From: Apostichopus japonicus
Taxonomy: Eukaryota > Echinodermata > Holothuroidea > Aspidochirotida > Stichopodidae
DNA length: 64,000 bases
Reading direction: 5' to 3'
NCBI RefSeq assembly: GCF_037975245.1
Contig: NC_092565.1
Span: 2,863,499-2,927,498, forward strand
The notes beneath the pieces were generated by a model. The model was not told the DNA's origin. It ran no database searches and saw nothing but the letters and a program-made list of their open reading frames with translations. This document shows positions 36,611 through 47,226 of this stretch, piece by piece (position 1 is the first letter of the stretch; every line of letters starts with the position of its first letter). A program made the position numbers and the translations under genes.

Positions 36611-36796
36611 TGCGAATCGGAAAATTTTCGAGTAAACAAAGTTTCAAACGCCGAAAAGGGTAAATTCATTCTCAATTTTCGACTTGAAAAATCAAGTTTT
36701 AAACTGGCAGATTGGTTGATACATGTTCTAGAGAACATTCTTTGATGGATCCCAAAAATATAGGACTTTGAAATTTTCGTGTCATGGCCACTTTAA

Positions 36797-38010
36797 GACA
36801 TGATCATGGACAAAATTTCCTTTCCTAAAATCGAACACTAGTTCCTTAGTTTTATTTATATTTAACATCAGACTGTTACTTTAACACCAACCAACAAATT
36901 TCTGTACTTCACTAACAAAGGCAGAGCTGTCATTATTATAAAGAAGACCAGTCAGCACGGTATCATCAGCATATTTGATAATATTGCATTAGTCACTCAG
37001 TATTTTACAATCATTTGTGTACAAGCAGAACAGCACTGGTGAGAGCACACATCCTTGGGGGGCACCCGTACTAATGACACACTGGTCAGATCTGGAATAA
37101 CCCATTCTGACCATCTGAGGTCTACAACGCATATAATTGAGGACCCACAGAACGATGTTATAGTTTACTTGCATGTCTCACAGTTTTTGTACTAATATAT
37201 TGGGCTTAATAGTGTTAAATGCACTCGAGAAGTCAATGAAGATTGACCTCACAGACGTTTTGGGTTGGTCTAAGTGCTTCAAGACCCCATGCAGGTAAAC
37301 AAGTATTGCGTCATCTACACCTCTTTTGCTTTGGTAGGCAAACTGATTTTCATCTATAACAACACCTTTTTCAGCTAGAAGAAGTTTTAGTACCACCCTT
37401 TCCAGACATTTCATGATATTTGACGTGAGTGATATCGGACGGTAATCATTTAAACATGAGACCACTTTTGTTTTAGGAACCGGGATTATGATTGAGGTTT
37501 TCCATATCTCGGGAATAACGCCCTCATCAAGTGTTCTTTGGAAAATCGGAGTGAACACTGGCGCTAGCTGAGAGCTACATGTTTTTATTAACATATTTTG
37601 GACCCCGTCTGGGCCTGTGGCTTTATTTATCTTAACACTAGAAAAATATTTCCTGACAACAGTTTCACTTACAATAACTCTGTCACTACCAGTGTTAGCA
37701 CAATTGAGACTATTCCTCAATTTTTATCAATTCCTGCATTAACCAATTTATCGCTACTCACATCAAACCTACAATAAAAGTCATTTAAGTCATTAACCAG
37801 TTTTTGTCCATCTCTAATAGGTCCACTTTTATGTTTCCCTTTATAATCAGTTATACTTTGCATCACTTGCCAGGCTGCTTTCGAATTACCCCCCTCAAAT
37901 TTATCTTCCAATTTCTTTCCGTACTCTTTTTTACATCTCTTAACTTCCTTAACTTCATCTGGGCAGTCATCTGGGCATATGCTCTTCAAAAGCTTCACTT
38001 AGGCTATAAT
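36797..38010 (-). mobile_element. LINE 5' part (reverse transcriptase core)
   Basis: On the minus strand the linker KLLKSICPDDCPDEVKEVKR leads into INKATGPDGVQNMLIK, LNDYRPISLTSNIMKCLERV, IFIDFSSAFNTI (motif A), GAPQGCVLSPVLF (motif B) and YADDTVLTG (motif C; codons at 36962-36973). Stops occur between motifs B and C and again after C. The copy is 5'-truncated near 38010, without an endonuclease. With 32845-33577 it forms one CR1-group LINE split by the TTAA element. Confidence 0.9.
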
Positions 38011-38049
38011 TATCCTCTTGTTGATGTATCATTGAAGCCTGTTACATTT

Positions 38050-39626
38050 GCTTAACTGATTAAGTTCTCTGTAGAATTTCATCAAATGTATCTAATTTTG
38101 TAGAAATATTTCCTCTGTGAATAAATTACACCAATTATAAAGAGGAACAAACACATTTCCTCCTGGAGTGCTCTGATGACATCATCAAGATGCATTTACA
38201 AAATATCTCAAAATTTAAAACTTCATAGCTTCACGATCAAAAATGCTATGAGGATGTGGTTTTCACCTTCGATATTCACTGCAGAAAATTGTCAGCATAT
38301 CTGCTAAGCAACCAACTTCGGCCACCAGAAAACCTATTTATGAGGATCCATATTATCTTGTAGCGATTTTGAAGCCCCATCCCATGCATCACCACCCCCC
38401 CCCCTCCATCCCTCCCTGTTGTTTGCATGGTGTGTTTTCGCTATGGATTTTAGATAGATTCGCATACTGCATTTCTACGACTTGGATGCATTATCCTTTG
38501 TCATATGAACATGATTGTAAGAAGACTACTTAGACGTAAGACCGAACTAATACCTACTTTTGAATGATTGCGTGAATTTAAAAATGGGTTTTCCCCTGCC
38601 CTTCTGGATCCGCGTCTTGCAAAGTTCCCTCAGTAAGGATGCTAAAAATAACGGCCACGTAAGTGAGGGTTTGGCATTAATAATTGATGATAGCGTAGTT
38701 TTTGAGGCACTGGTCATGAAAACGGCGTTCCATGTTGATTCCACACGGTTGTGTGACACTTCAAAATACGTAGAACAAGTGACGTATATATTACTTAGAA
38801 GCACAAAATTATTCATTCCCTTCCTAGCTCGATACACCAACAGAGGCTAACAGTTTCCGTCGTTGTTTTCTGTCATTTTGAAGTCCGTGCAGAAAGGATC
38901 ACCAGCTCAATTCGCACAATATCATGGATTAAGTTAATCCAAACTAGCGAATTGTGAAACTTTGTAATGGTAAATTTTACCTTAAAAAAAAAACATATCA
39001 CATAGCCTGTGCCTAGATCTACGTCAGGCCTAAGTTAGGCATACAGTTACTTAGTGTAGTCCTAACTGTAATTTTGTAAATGTAATGTAAGCAAAGGGGC
39101 CTACCAGTTTTTCCTTACTAGCCAAGCCCAAGCCATGGGTTAGGACTAGGATAATAGTCAGGACAAAGTTGAACATCATATGCGTAGGGCCTGGACTATG
39201 TAGCATGGTGGGCCCATAATTGACGCACTTAAGGATTGGATTGACGATGTTCGTCAACATAAAATCCAAATCACTCAACTGCATGCATTTTTCATATGTG
39301 TAGTTCCTCAGAAATGTAATGATCTCAAAATATTTATTGTTCTGTGCCTACGCAATGTACAATTGAGAAGAATTTAAATGTCTGCTGTGTCAAGTTCTTT
39401 CATACCCCTAAATTGACACATTCGTCGATAAGCTAACTGTAGTGTAGGCCTAAGTATACTTCCATTGACTTTGGATGCAGTTTGCTATGCTCTGAACCTC
39501 TAAGCTCAGATAGGTCAGGTCCCAGAGAGTAGTTGTATCATATTGAAGTAATTTTGGATGTTTTTTGGGAGTAAGATTTCCAAATGTCCGAAATACGTGT
39601 AAAACTGGGGGAAGAATGTTAAAAGC
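38050..39626. other. intergenic, no gene seen
   Basis: I find no supported coding sequence. Short ORFs on both strands near 38547-38850 overlap each other and carry no known motif. A C-rich run sits at 38390-38405. Confidence 0.4.
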
Positions 39627-39630
39627 TTAA

Positions 39631-40244
39631 AGCAGCATTTTGCGTCCTTTTCTATGATTTTTCTCAACCTCACTGACTCCACTATGCCATAATGACATAC
39701 ATAACTAGCTTATCTATTTAAATCTTACTTCATATGGTGGCATAAAAGTCGAAAAATTTGCAACTTTCAACTTTGTTTTTCTCCAAGATATTTACCGTTA
39801 GAACCCAATAAACCTCGCCCATAATATGAATATTTAAACACTACGAACGTCATTGACCAATACGTAACCCAACACCAAGCTTAATTGTGTACAGTCTATA
39901 TGGCAGTTGTACCAGAGAGTTCCATTACATCTCCCAGTTGTACCAACGCAAAGTCTTGAATCTATTTTTAGCAACGGCTCATAACTAAACCTGCATCTCT
40001 GATTGGTTGAATTCAAACTAGTGGGTTTGGCGGAACTGGGATGCGATTAATTTTAACTGTGGAATTTGTCGAGGACACTCTTCTCATTATCTGCAAATAT
40101 CCTTAATTACTCGGCAATTAACGTTGTTTTACAGGGAAAAACTTGGCTAATATCTTAGTTTGCTGTTTTGTGGTTGATATATGTAAAAAAATGGATGGAC
40201 ATGTCAAAAAAGTAGAAAACGGCGACCAAACGCAAAATGCTGCT
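39631..40244. mobile_element. TTAA-flanked MITE (Kolobok-like)
   Basis: Perfect 15-bp inverted ends AGCAGCATTTTGCGT lie directly inside TTAA duplications (39627-39630 and 40245-40248). The 614-bp interior lacks coding. The AG-starting ends and TTAA duplication match the larger element at 33582-36792, although the end sequence differs, so it is a separate family. Confidence 0.85.
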
Positions 40245-40802
40245 TTAATAAATACCACAATTTGGTCAGCAAATAGCTGAAATGGATTCAAACTCATGAA
40301 ATATGTAATTATGCTTGACTGCAAAATGTTTAGGTGGCCTGCTGTATCGTTGCTAGTAATAATTGAAGGTGCGTCAATTACAGGTTTGCGTCAATTATGA
40401 AGCCTTTACTATATAGCCTAGGTCCTTCTGTACTGTTTACTCATTACACGCCTTTGTGCAGGTGTACTTCAGTGGTTTCCAAAATTGAAAACTTGTCTAA
40501 TACTATAGTTATTCACAGTTATTCAATAGCCTAAGGGTTGCTATCTTAAGACATTCTCACAATATAACCGTATTAAAGTTCAGCAATTACTTTTACTCCA
40601 GTCCTCATAGCACTATAAATTCCTTTTCACTGGTAACAGATTTGAAGTTAAAATAAAAGCAGTATATGCGTTATTTTACAATCAAAATAAGTGAAATGCT
40701 TGACTTTAAACTATGTGCCTTTCTGTGCACAAATTGGAATAGCTAGATAGCCAAATCACAGTAAATGTATTTTCCAAGTATTTATTACAATTATTGGAAG
40801 TA

Positions 40803-41110
40803 CCAGTGCTGGGGCCGAGTGGATAAATGCAGTGGCATTTGAAGCAATAAGGCTTAGCAATCAGGAGGTTGCAGGTTTGATACCCGACCGGGTCATAGTA
40901 AGGTGGGTGTTTCATCCAAGAGCAATCTACAGTTTTCCATCTGAAATGACTTTCTGAAATTGAAAAGATTCCAAATTTGATTTAAAATGTTGAATTGGAA
41001 GCCACCGACGTGTTAATTGTAATCCATAAGCCCTTGCGGGTTTCTCCCACATTTGTGGTCGCTTAAGCGTCGTAAAAGTAACTGCTGATATATTATTACC
41101 CAAAAGTCAG
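40803..41110 (+). mobile_element. tRNA-derived SINE
   Basis: A tRNA-like head has box A-like GGCCGAGTGGATAA and box B-like GGTTGCAGGTTTGATACCC with tRNA-like spacing. The anticodon arm is not convincing, so this is not a functional tRNA. The body continues to TTGCGGGTTTCTCCCACATT and GCTTAAGCGTCGTAAAAGTA. Internal boxes A and B would give RNA polymerase III transcription. Confidence 0.7.
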
Positions 41111-41885
41111 GATATATTAAATGTTGTTTTACGCCCAAATATTCATGTAAGATAGAAAAAGAGGACACAACCCAGGAATCCCAGTTGCATGCAATGTACC
41201 TAAATGTGTCTGAACATTTTTAAAGTACATGAGGTTAACTTATATCTACACAGTATTATAATGACAAACAAGAATAAATAAGCTTAACTGGCGTAATTTG
41301 TCAGGGGTATTGGTTTGGCACAGTTATATACTTTGAAATATAATTAATATGACATCCAGGCTGAGAAAGGGCCATTAATGAGAGAAAACAAACATAACCC
41401 AAAGGTCTAAATTGAAAATTAAAACCATGCATATTGAATCACTAATTACACCTTACCATCTGGGTAGCCCAGGAATGCCTAACTTTGTTCGGCCTAACAG
41501 TAACTATATATCCTTTAGGCTATAAGTTTTTTCTTGTGATTGAAATGATGTAGGCTTGGGTGTTACCCTTAAAATTCAACTTCCATTTGGCCTAATGCCA
41601 GGGCCTACAGTAGGGCTGGTAACAGTTAGGTTAGGTTAGGTATGTAACAACATATTAGGCTAATTAATTTCTTAGAAAAACAAAACAATAGATAAAAAAT
41701 AATGTAGTTTGGTAAAACTACCAGGAATTCCTTAACTTTAAGACAATTATTGTGATCAATTGAGATGCTTGCCTAACTATTACATCCATTAACTAACTGA
41801 TTGAAAAAACACTTTCATCTATTTGCAGAATGTAATCAAATTATCAAAATGATGTAAACCTAACTGATAGTGATGTTCATGTTTT

Positions 41886-42330
41886 TTGGGCTTGTCATTC
41901 CAATATTGTGGGGGGTATGTTAGTATAAAATACAAGGCCACTTTGGAGACCTATCCTAGAGTCAAGATGAGGTATGCGTCTAGGCTTTTTGATTCCTTTC
42001 TGAAAGCAAAAGGAATCATTGTGTATGAGACGCTTTGGCTTGTAAATGCGATACCTCAATATTTTAATGTTAGATGGATTTCAAACTTTGTATGCAGATG
42101 CACCATATTGAGTTCTCGGTTGCTAATGTTTTTTTGGCTGGGATCAAATGCCACACCAGGTCACCACAGGTCAAACTTTGAAAACCTTGTAAACACATAA
42201 TCTCAAGAGGGGAAGATTTGATGGATATCATATTTGACATGTGGATGTCCCATATTAAGTAGAGGAACCCTACAGATTTAGGTGTAGGTCATTTGAGGCC
42301 ACCGGATGTCAAACTGTGAAAAGTTTGCTT
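41886..42330. repeat. probable interspersed repeat upstream of YKT6
   Basis: Repeated words such as AGGTCACCACAGGTCAAACTTTG and GAGGCCACCGGATGTCAAACT give the look of a degenerate repeat family. Similar wording occurs at 60340-60400 (GGAGGTTAAAGGTCAATTCATG). A 104-codon ORF across it has no known motif and I do not treat it as a gene. Confidence 0.35.
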
Positions 42331-42467
42331 AACTTTTTTTGTCTTTGAGTGCATAAACAAGAAACTTTATTGTTCTATTGTATAAGGTATGGTGCTTGTG
42401 TGTAGATCAGATTCTTAGAACCTTCAGCTTATTACATAATTGAAATCTTGTTTTCCTTTTCTTTCAG

Positions 42468-42567
42468 TGACCTGTCGAGATAGTCACAAGTCTTATCCAA
42501 TTTTCAATTTTTAACGCTTAAAGAGGGAGGTTCTTACTGTTTTTGTCAAATTTGCATTTTGGTCAAG
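42468..42567 (+). other. YKT6 5'UTR exon part
   Basis: A pyrimidine-rich acceptor (CCTTTTCTTTCAG) ends at 42467, 100 bp before the ATG. This implies that the first exon and promoter lie further upstream, beyond an intron in the 5'UTR. Confidence 0.55.
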
Positions 42568-45500
42568 ATGAAGCTTCATGCCATCTGTATCCTCTATAAA
42601 GGAGGAACGAAAGTTCAAACTCTCAAATCAGCCTATGATTTGTCCTCCTTTGGCTACTTCCAAAAATCAAGGTAAGGAAATTTGATGAATTTATAAAGAT
42701 TGTTTGGAATTTGGTATATAGATAATTGTTCTCCACTCCTAGTTGTCTCCACTTTTACTAGTTAGAAAAGAAGTAATCAATCCTAAAAGTTGGGTGGTAT
42801 TTACAAACAATCGGCTATTGTGTACTTTGGTTATGCCTTTGTAGTACAAAGTAGTTGGAGAACTATTTGAATCATATACAACAGTCACTTGTTGTGGGGT
42901 TAAACAGTAACGGACAATTGCAGATTGTTATCCAATCCGTCAGGCACTATCAAATATCTGCAATGGAAAGCTCTAATTAAACTTTATATGTACCTTTTTT
43001 GTGAGTGCTAATGTGATGTACATTAAATTGTTATTGTTTTCTTCCTCCCCTAGTGCTCAAGAATTTATGAAATTTACAAGTCAAATTGTTGTCGAAAGGA
43101 CCCAACCTGGACTCCGACAGTCAGTAAAAGAAAAAGGTACAGTTTCTTGGCTAAATGAAACAGAAATCATAATTCCATGCATTCCTCCGACATAATTTGG
43201 TTTGGATGTTTTGAAGGATGTTACATTCATACTATGGTTCCTGAGTAGGAAAATTGCTAGAAATGTCTTCGCAGTCTTAGAGCAATTTTCCCATCTTGCG
43301 TCTAGCGTTCTCAGTGGGACTGGATGAATTATTCCCTGTAATGATTTGTCAGTTGACACTGCTTTGCATAATAATTGAGTATAGCACACAAGAAAGTTGC
43401 AAGCAACTTTGACATATTGTAAGTAGGCACTAGCTTACTTGTCCTTAAATGATATTTAGAAAGATACCACATTCTTTTGAGTAAAGGACTGATGATACTG
43501 GTCAGTTAATATAGATCTATATGAGTTTGAAGAAATTTTAATAGTGAAAGAAATGATCACAATCATGTTTGTCACAAGTTATATGTGTACTTCATTGGTT
43601 ATTAGATATGCACAGCGGTATCAGTCGATAAGACCTTGACTTGCTTGTCAGTGGTGTAGTGTGTGCTGCTTCTTAATGTTTGGTTTCTGGTTTGTTCTTG
43701 CAGATTATATCTGCCATGTATACGTCCGTTCAGATTCCCTCGGCGGTGTGGCCATTTGTGATCATGAGTACCCACCAAGAGTGGCTTTCACATTCATGAA
43801 CAAGGTAATCATTACATTAACGGAAGACATCTTAAGTATGCTGAAAGGTAGTCAGGGCTATAATTCTTAGCAGGCTTAGTGGATATGTCACATGTTTGCA
43901 TCTACTTTAACAATTCCTGTCACCACAAATTGCATTACCATGATATTTGGACAAGGGGACCAGTGGGTTGTTATTCATATACTATTAAGAAAAATGCCAA
44001 TTTTGGTTATTTCATGCAAGCCAGGACAATGTATTGGAATTGGTGGCATTATTTATGTTTATATGTGTAATGACAGCTTGTAAACACTGAGAAAGTGGAG
44101 CAAAGACAAAGTCTGTTGCATTGAGATATACACAGCTAGTGTATATTAAAGAGCTCACTTTACTCCAGCAGATGCACAGAGCCTGTTTGTCGGACCTTAC
44201 AGTGGCTACAAGGCTGACTAAAACTTGTACCATAAATCATGATGTTTCATTGGAATACAAGAGCTTTGTTCTTAGCCTTACACATTGAGCTATTAACAGC
44301 TTTTGTATGTTCAAAATCTTGTGAATTCTTTGTACTTGCACCGCAAACTACGACATCAGTTTGATATTCCTTTGTCTTGACATTTTTGCTTTATGTCTGT
44401 TATTGCTGCATTCAGCCTGTTTCATTTCTAATCCATGTCACAGCTTCTTGATCAATTTGCCAATGAAGTTCCTAGTGGGACGTGGCCTTCCATTCCTGAA
44501 GATGGTGCAAAGTTCACTGGAGCCAGTCATTTTCTAACAGAGTACCAGGTTTGCCTCCATTTTGTTACATTCTAACTTGATTTTCTTTAACCTAGATTGT
44601 GAGACTTTTCTGTTGTTTCATTAGTCCCCCAGTCAAAAACCTGAAGCATCAATCAATCAAACAAAAGAATTGATATAGCGCTTATTATCCAAAGTCAACT
44701 AGTTTCAGTTTCTGTGTTGCTTGGCGTCAAGAAATGCTCTTGAGAACAGATAAGTCTTTAGTTCCCTTTGATAAGTGTTGACATTAGGAGCCGGTTTAAT
44801 GTAAGTGGGAAGTTTATTCCAAAGTTCAAGATGAAAAGATTTAAAAAGATATGCACACTAGGAACTAAGTAAATGTATCAATATTGATTAAGAACATATC
44901 AGACTACTGTAAACTAACTTTGGAATTAGTTTCTGTAATCTTTCCTGCATTGTTCTTGCTTTCATATGTAAGTTTTAGTTGTGCAATCTCTCACTTTCTC
45001 CCTCAAAGTTGTTTCCGTCTCGATTCCAGTGCATAACAATAAACAGTGGTCACAAATGAACTCAATTTGTGACATCTTTAAAGCTTTTAGTCCTGACAGT
45101 TTTCCATGCTAGTTTTATTATCTTCAGAAAACCTGATGAAGATGCTGTTTTACAGTTACTGCTGTTTGTTCTGTTTACAGGATCCCAGTAAAGCTGATGC
45201 AATGACCAGGTTACAGAAGGATCTAGATGAAACAAAAGTGATAATGGTGAGGAAGATAAGGAATGGATTGGGGGGAAAAGGGGGCACATTGGAGGCTGAG
45301 TAAGGGTGACTGAATGTGTGTAAATATTAGTTTAAATTAGGCATTGTTTGTTTACTGTCATCGTTTTGTTTCAGTGCCATCGTTAATTCAGGGTGTAAAC
45401 ATAAACAAAACTGCAGTACAATTACTGCAAGGCATGTATCAGAATAGACTTTGGATTGTTTTCATCCATGCTGGGAAGCTCAAAATAAAATAAAACTGTT

Positions 45501-47226
45501 AGCAAACTGCTTATCCACTAGAGAGCCTGTGTAAGAGAATGTGTAAAGTAAGTTGGCCTGACGTTTCAATCCTAGCAGGATCTTCTTCAGATGCTAAATG
45601 ACAAGTAACAGTAACAGAAGGTCCATAAAAAATAGGTTAATGAGCATGGTGAACACAAAAGAGATAGAGGTAAGGGGATTAGTAGACAAGGGATGGAGAG
45701 AAGAAAGAAACCAACAGGGGGAAGAGGAGAGGTAGGAGATAAACAGTGGAGGGACAAAGAGAGGATTAAGGGAAGTGGGTAGGGAATAAACTGGAGAAGG
45801 ACAAAGACAGAAAGGTGGTGAGAAAAAAGGGTGGAAGAGAGCTATGAGAAGAGGAGTGATATGGGGAGAGGGGGGTGGGGGAAGCTAACGCATTGTTGGC
45901 AGCTTGACTTCCTTTCTTCCTTGCTGTCTGTTTGCAAGCAACCTCCAGCTGATCAAGGTTCTCAGGTGAACTTGAGGCATTAGTTTGTTTCTTTGTCATT
46001 TCTTCTTCAGCATGGTACGATAGAATCGATGTTGGAAAGGGGCGAGAAATTAGACGACTTGGTGGAGAAATCAGATGCCCTCAGCTCACAGTCTAAGGCC
46101 TTCTATAAGACGGTTAGTAGCTGGTTAATGTTGTTCACATGTCTTTAAATAATCTATCTAGGTGGGGCAATAACAAAATGGTTACATAGACCTAGTGAAT
46201 GGTGAAACATGATAAATTTACCAGTTATATTCAACACAATCCTGAACTACTGGAATATAACTGCAATATGTCTGTATCATATTTAGGGAAACTTTCTAAA
46301 TAAAATCTTTATCTGTTTCTTTGAATATATAGAAGGATAAATTGAAAGCAAAAGCTATTGTCCTGTTTCAATCCCTAGTTTAATCCTTTTCCTGATAAGA
46401 CATAGTTAAAGCTTCCAGTGTTTTGTCATCTCTCATTCATTTTGCATAGTTTCAGTTGACCTGCCTTTATTTGATCACCCACGGAAAGCCTGTTTCACGA
46501 TTCCTGCACACGCTATGGAAGATATTGCACACACTCATGTGTGACATATCGATACACACTGTACATAGATCGATCAGTCTAAACTTAATTAGATGAACAT
46601 CTTAGGTTGTTTATCTTGGACAGTTCTCAATTGCAGCAGTCTAACCTGAAATCTAACTTACATGACTTCCTGGTGATTTTGATTGGCTGTTAATCCAAAG
46701 AACAGCTGTTGTAAGTCATTGCAGTCAGCATATGTAGTACACTCATAAAAATTGTTTCCATTTTGAAGTCTGAAGCACCATCACATCACCTCTTGATGCA
46801 CTGCCAAGTTTTTTGGGTGAACAATCATAATCTGGATGAAATTTTACACAAGTTTGTGTTTCTCAGAGTGATGCTATCCAGCTTTTAAGTAAAATAAGTT
46901 GTCAGTATAAAAGTACAAATTGTAAAGTACAAGTTGTATAAAGTTAAAGGTGTCTTTAAAAAGTGTATGGACTTCTCTTTTAAGGTTGTCTGAACAGCAG
47001 AGTTGTTAATAAAAAATAATACTGTTTAAATAGTCAAAAATAATCCTGTTTAAATAGAAGGTAAACCTGAGTGTTTTATTTTCTACTATCATCTCGCTCC
47101 TAAGTTTGACATATTCTTGCCCTGTTTTTTAATTTAATTTAAGTTACATTTGCAATTATTTTCTTCTTCTCCTGTTTTCCATTTCTACAGGCAAAGAAAA
47201 CCAATTCCTGTTGTGTTATACAGTAA
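42568..47226 (+). CDS. YKT6: YKT6, R-SNARE (v-SNARE) of the longin family
   Basis: Seven coding exons: 42568-42671, 43054-43136, 43704-43804, 44444-44548, 45181-45246, 46011-46112, 47191-47226. All junctions are AG/GT and in phase, giving 198 residues, the same length as human YKT6. YKT6 is a lipid-anchored SNARE that drives fusion in ER-Golgi, endosomal and autophagosome-lysosome traffic. The longin domain fills residues 1 to about 130 ([45 protein letters not shown]). The SNARE motif follows with the zero-layer Arg163 ([16 protein letters not shown]). The C-terminus NSCCVIQ has Cys194 and a CaaX box at Cys195, matching the double-lipid anchor of the family. The X residue is Gln, where human has Met. 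The gene looks intact. Introns 4 and 5 hold a LINE piece and a purine-rich stretch. Confidence 0.97.
44655..44880 (-). mobile_element. LINE 3' end in YKT6 intron 4
   Basis: On the minus strand it encodes [18 protein letters not shown] and [14 protein letters not shown], the usual end of a CR1/L2-like reverse transcriptase. A 3'UTR with AGCGCTATATCAATTC and a (TTGA)n tail follows. Antisense to YKT6. Confidence 0.8.
45655..45890. repeat. purine-rich stretch in YKT6 intron 5
   Basis: The plus strand is strongly enriched in A and G (GGAGAGAAGAAAG, GGGGAAGAGGAGAGG, GGGGGAAG). It lies about 120 bp upstream of exon 6. Minus-strand ORFs across it are Ser/Leu/Pro artefacts. Confidence 0.6.

Larger units (their letters stand above)
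33582..36792. mobile_element. Kolobok-like TTAA transposon with THAP and P2X7-ballast-like genes
   Basis: The element begins AGAGGCCATGACACGAAAA and ends with the complement of AGTGGCCATGACACGAAA. It is bounded by TTAA at 33578-33581 and 36793-36796. Removing it with one TTAA restores a continuous LINE frame (NFVHDHV-LIDGQVVERV), which fixes the boundaries. AG-starting ends, TTAA duplications and a THAP domain are known for the Kolobok superfamily; piggyBac also uses TTAA but its ends start CC. The element carries a plus-strand THAP remnant at its left side and a minus-strand two-exon gene at its right side. The middle (34250-35480) has no clear transposase core that I can read. Assignment to Kolobok is inference from ends, duplication and THAP. 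Confidence 0.82.

Noticed and set aside
40803..40890. Possible tRNA gene (box A and box B words present)
   Set aside because: The cloverleaf cannot be completed and the homology continues far past the tRNA length, so it is a SINE head.
41886..42200. 104-codon ORF just upstream of YKT6
   Set aside because: No conserved motif, lies in a repeat-like stretch, and the YKT6 5'UTR acceptor is downstream of it.
45525..45600. GACGTTTCAATCCTAGCAGG-type sequence, recalling Penelope-like or other dispersed repeats
   Set aside because: Only a short match from memory; no reverse transcriptase or GIY-YIG reading nearby to support a call.
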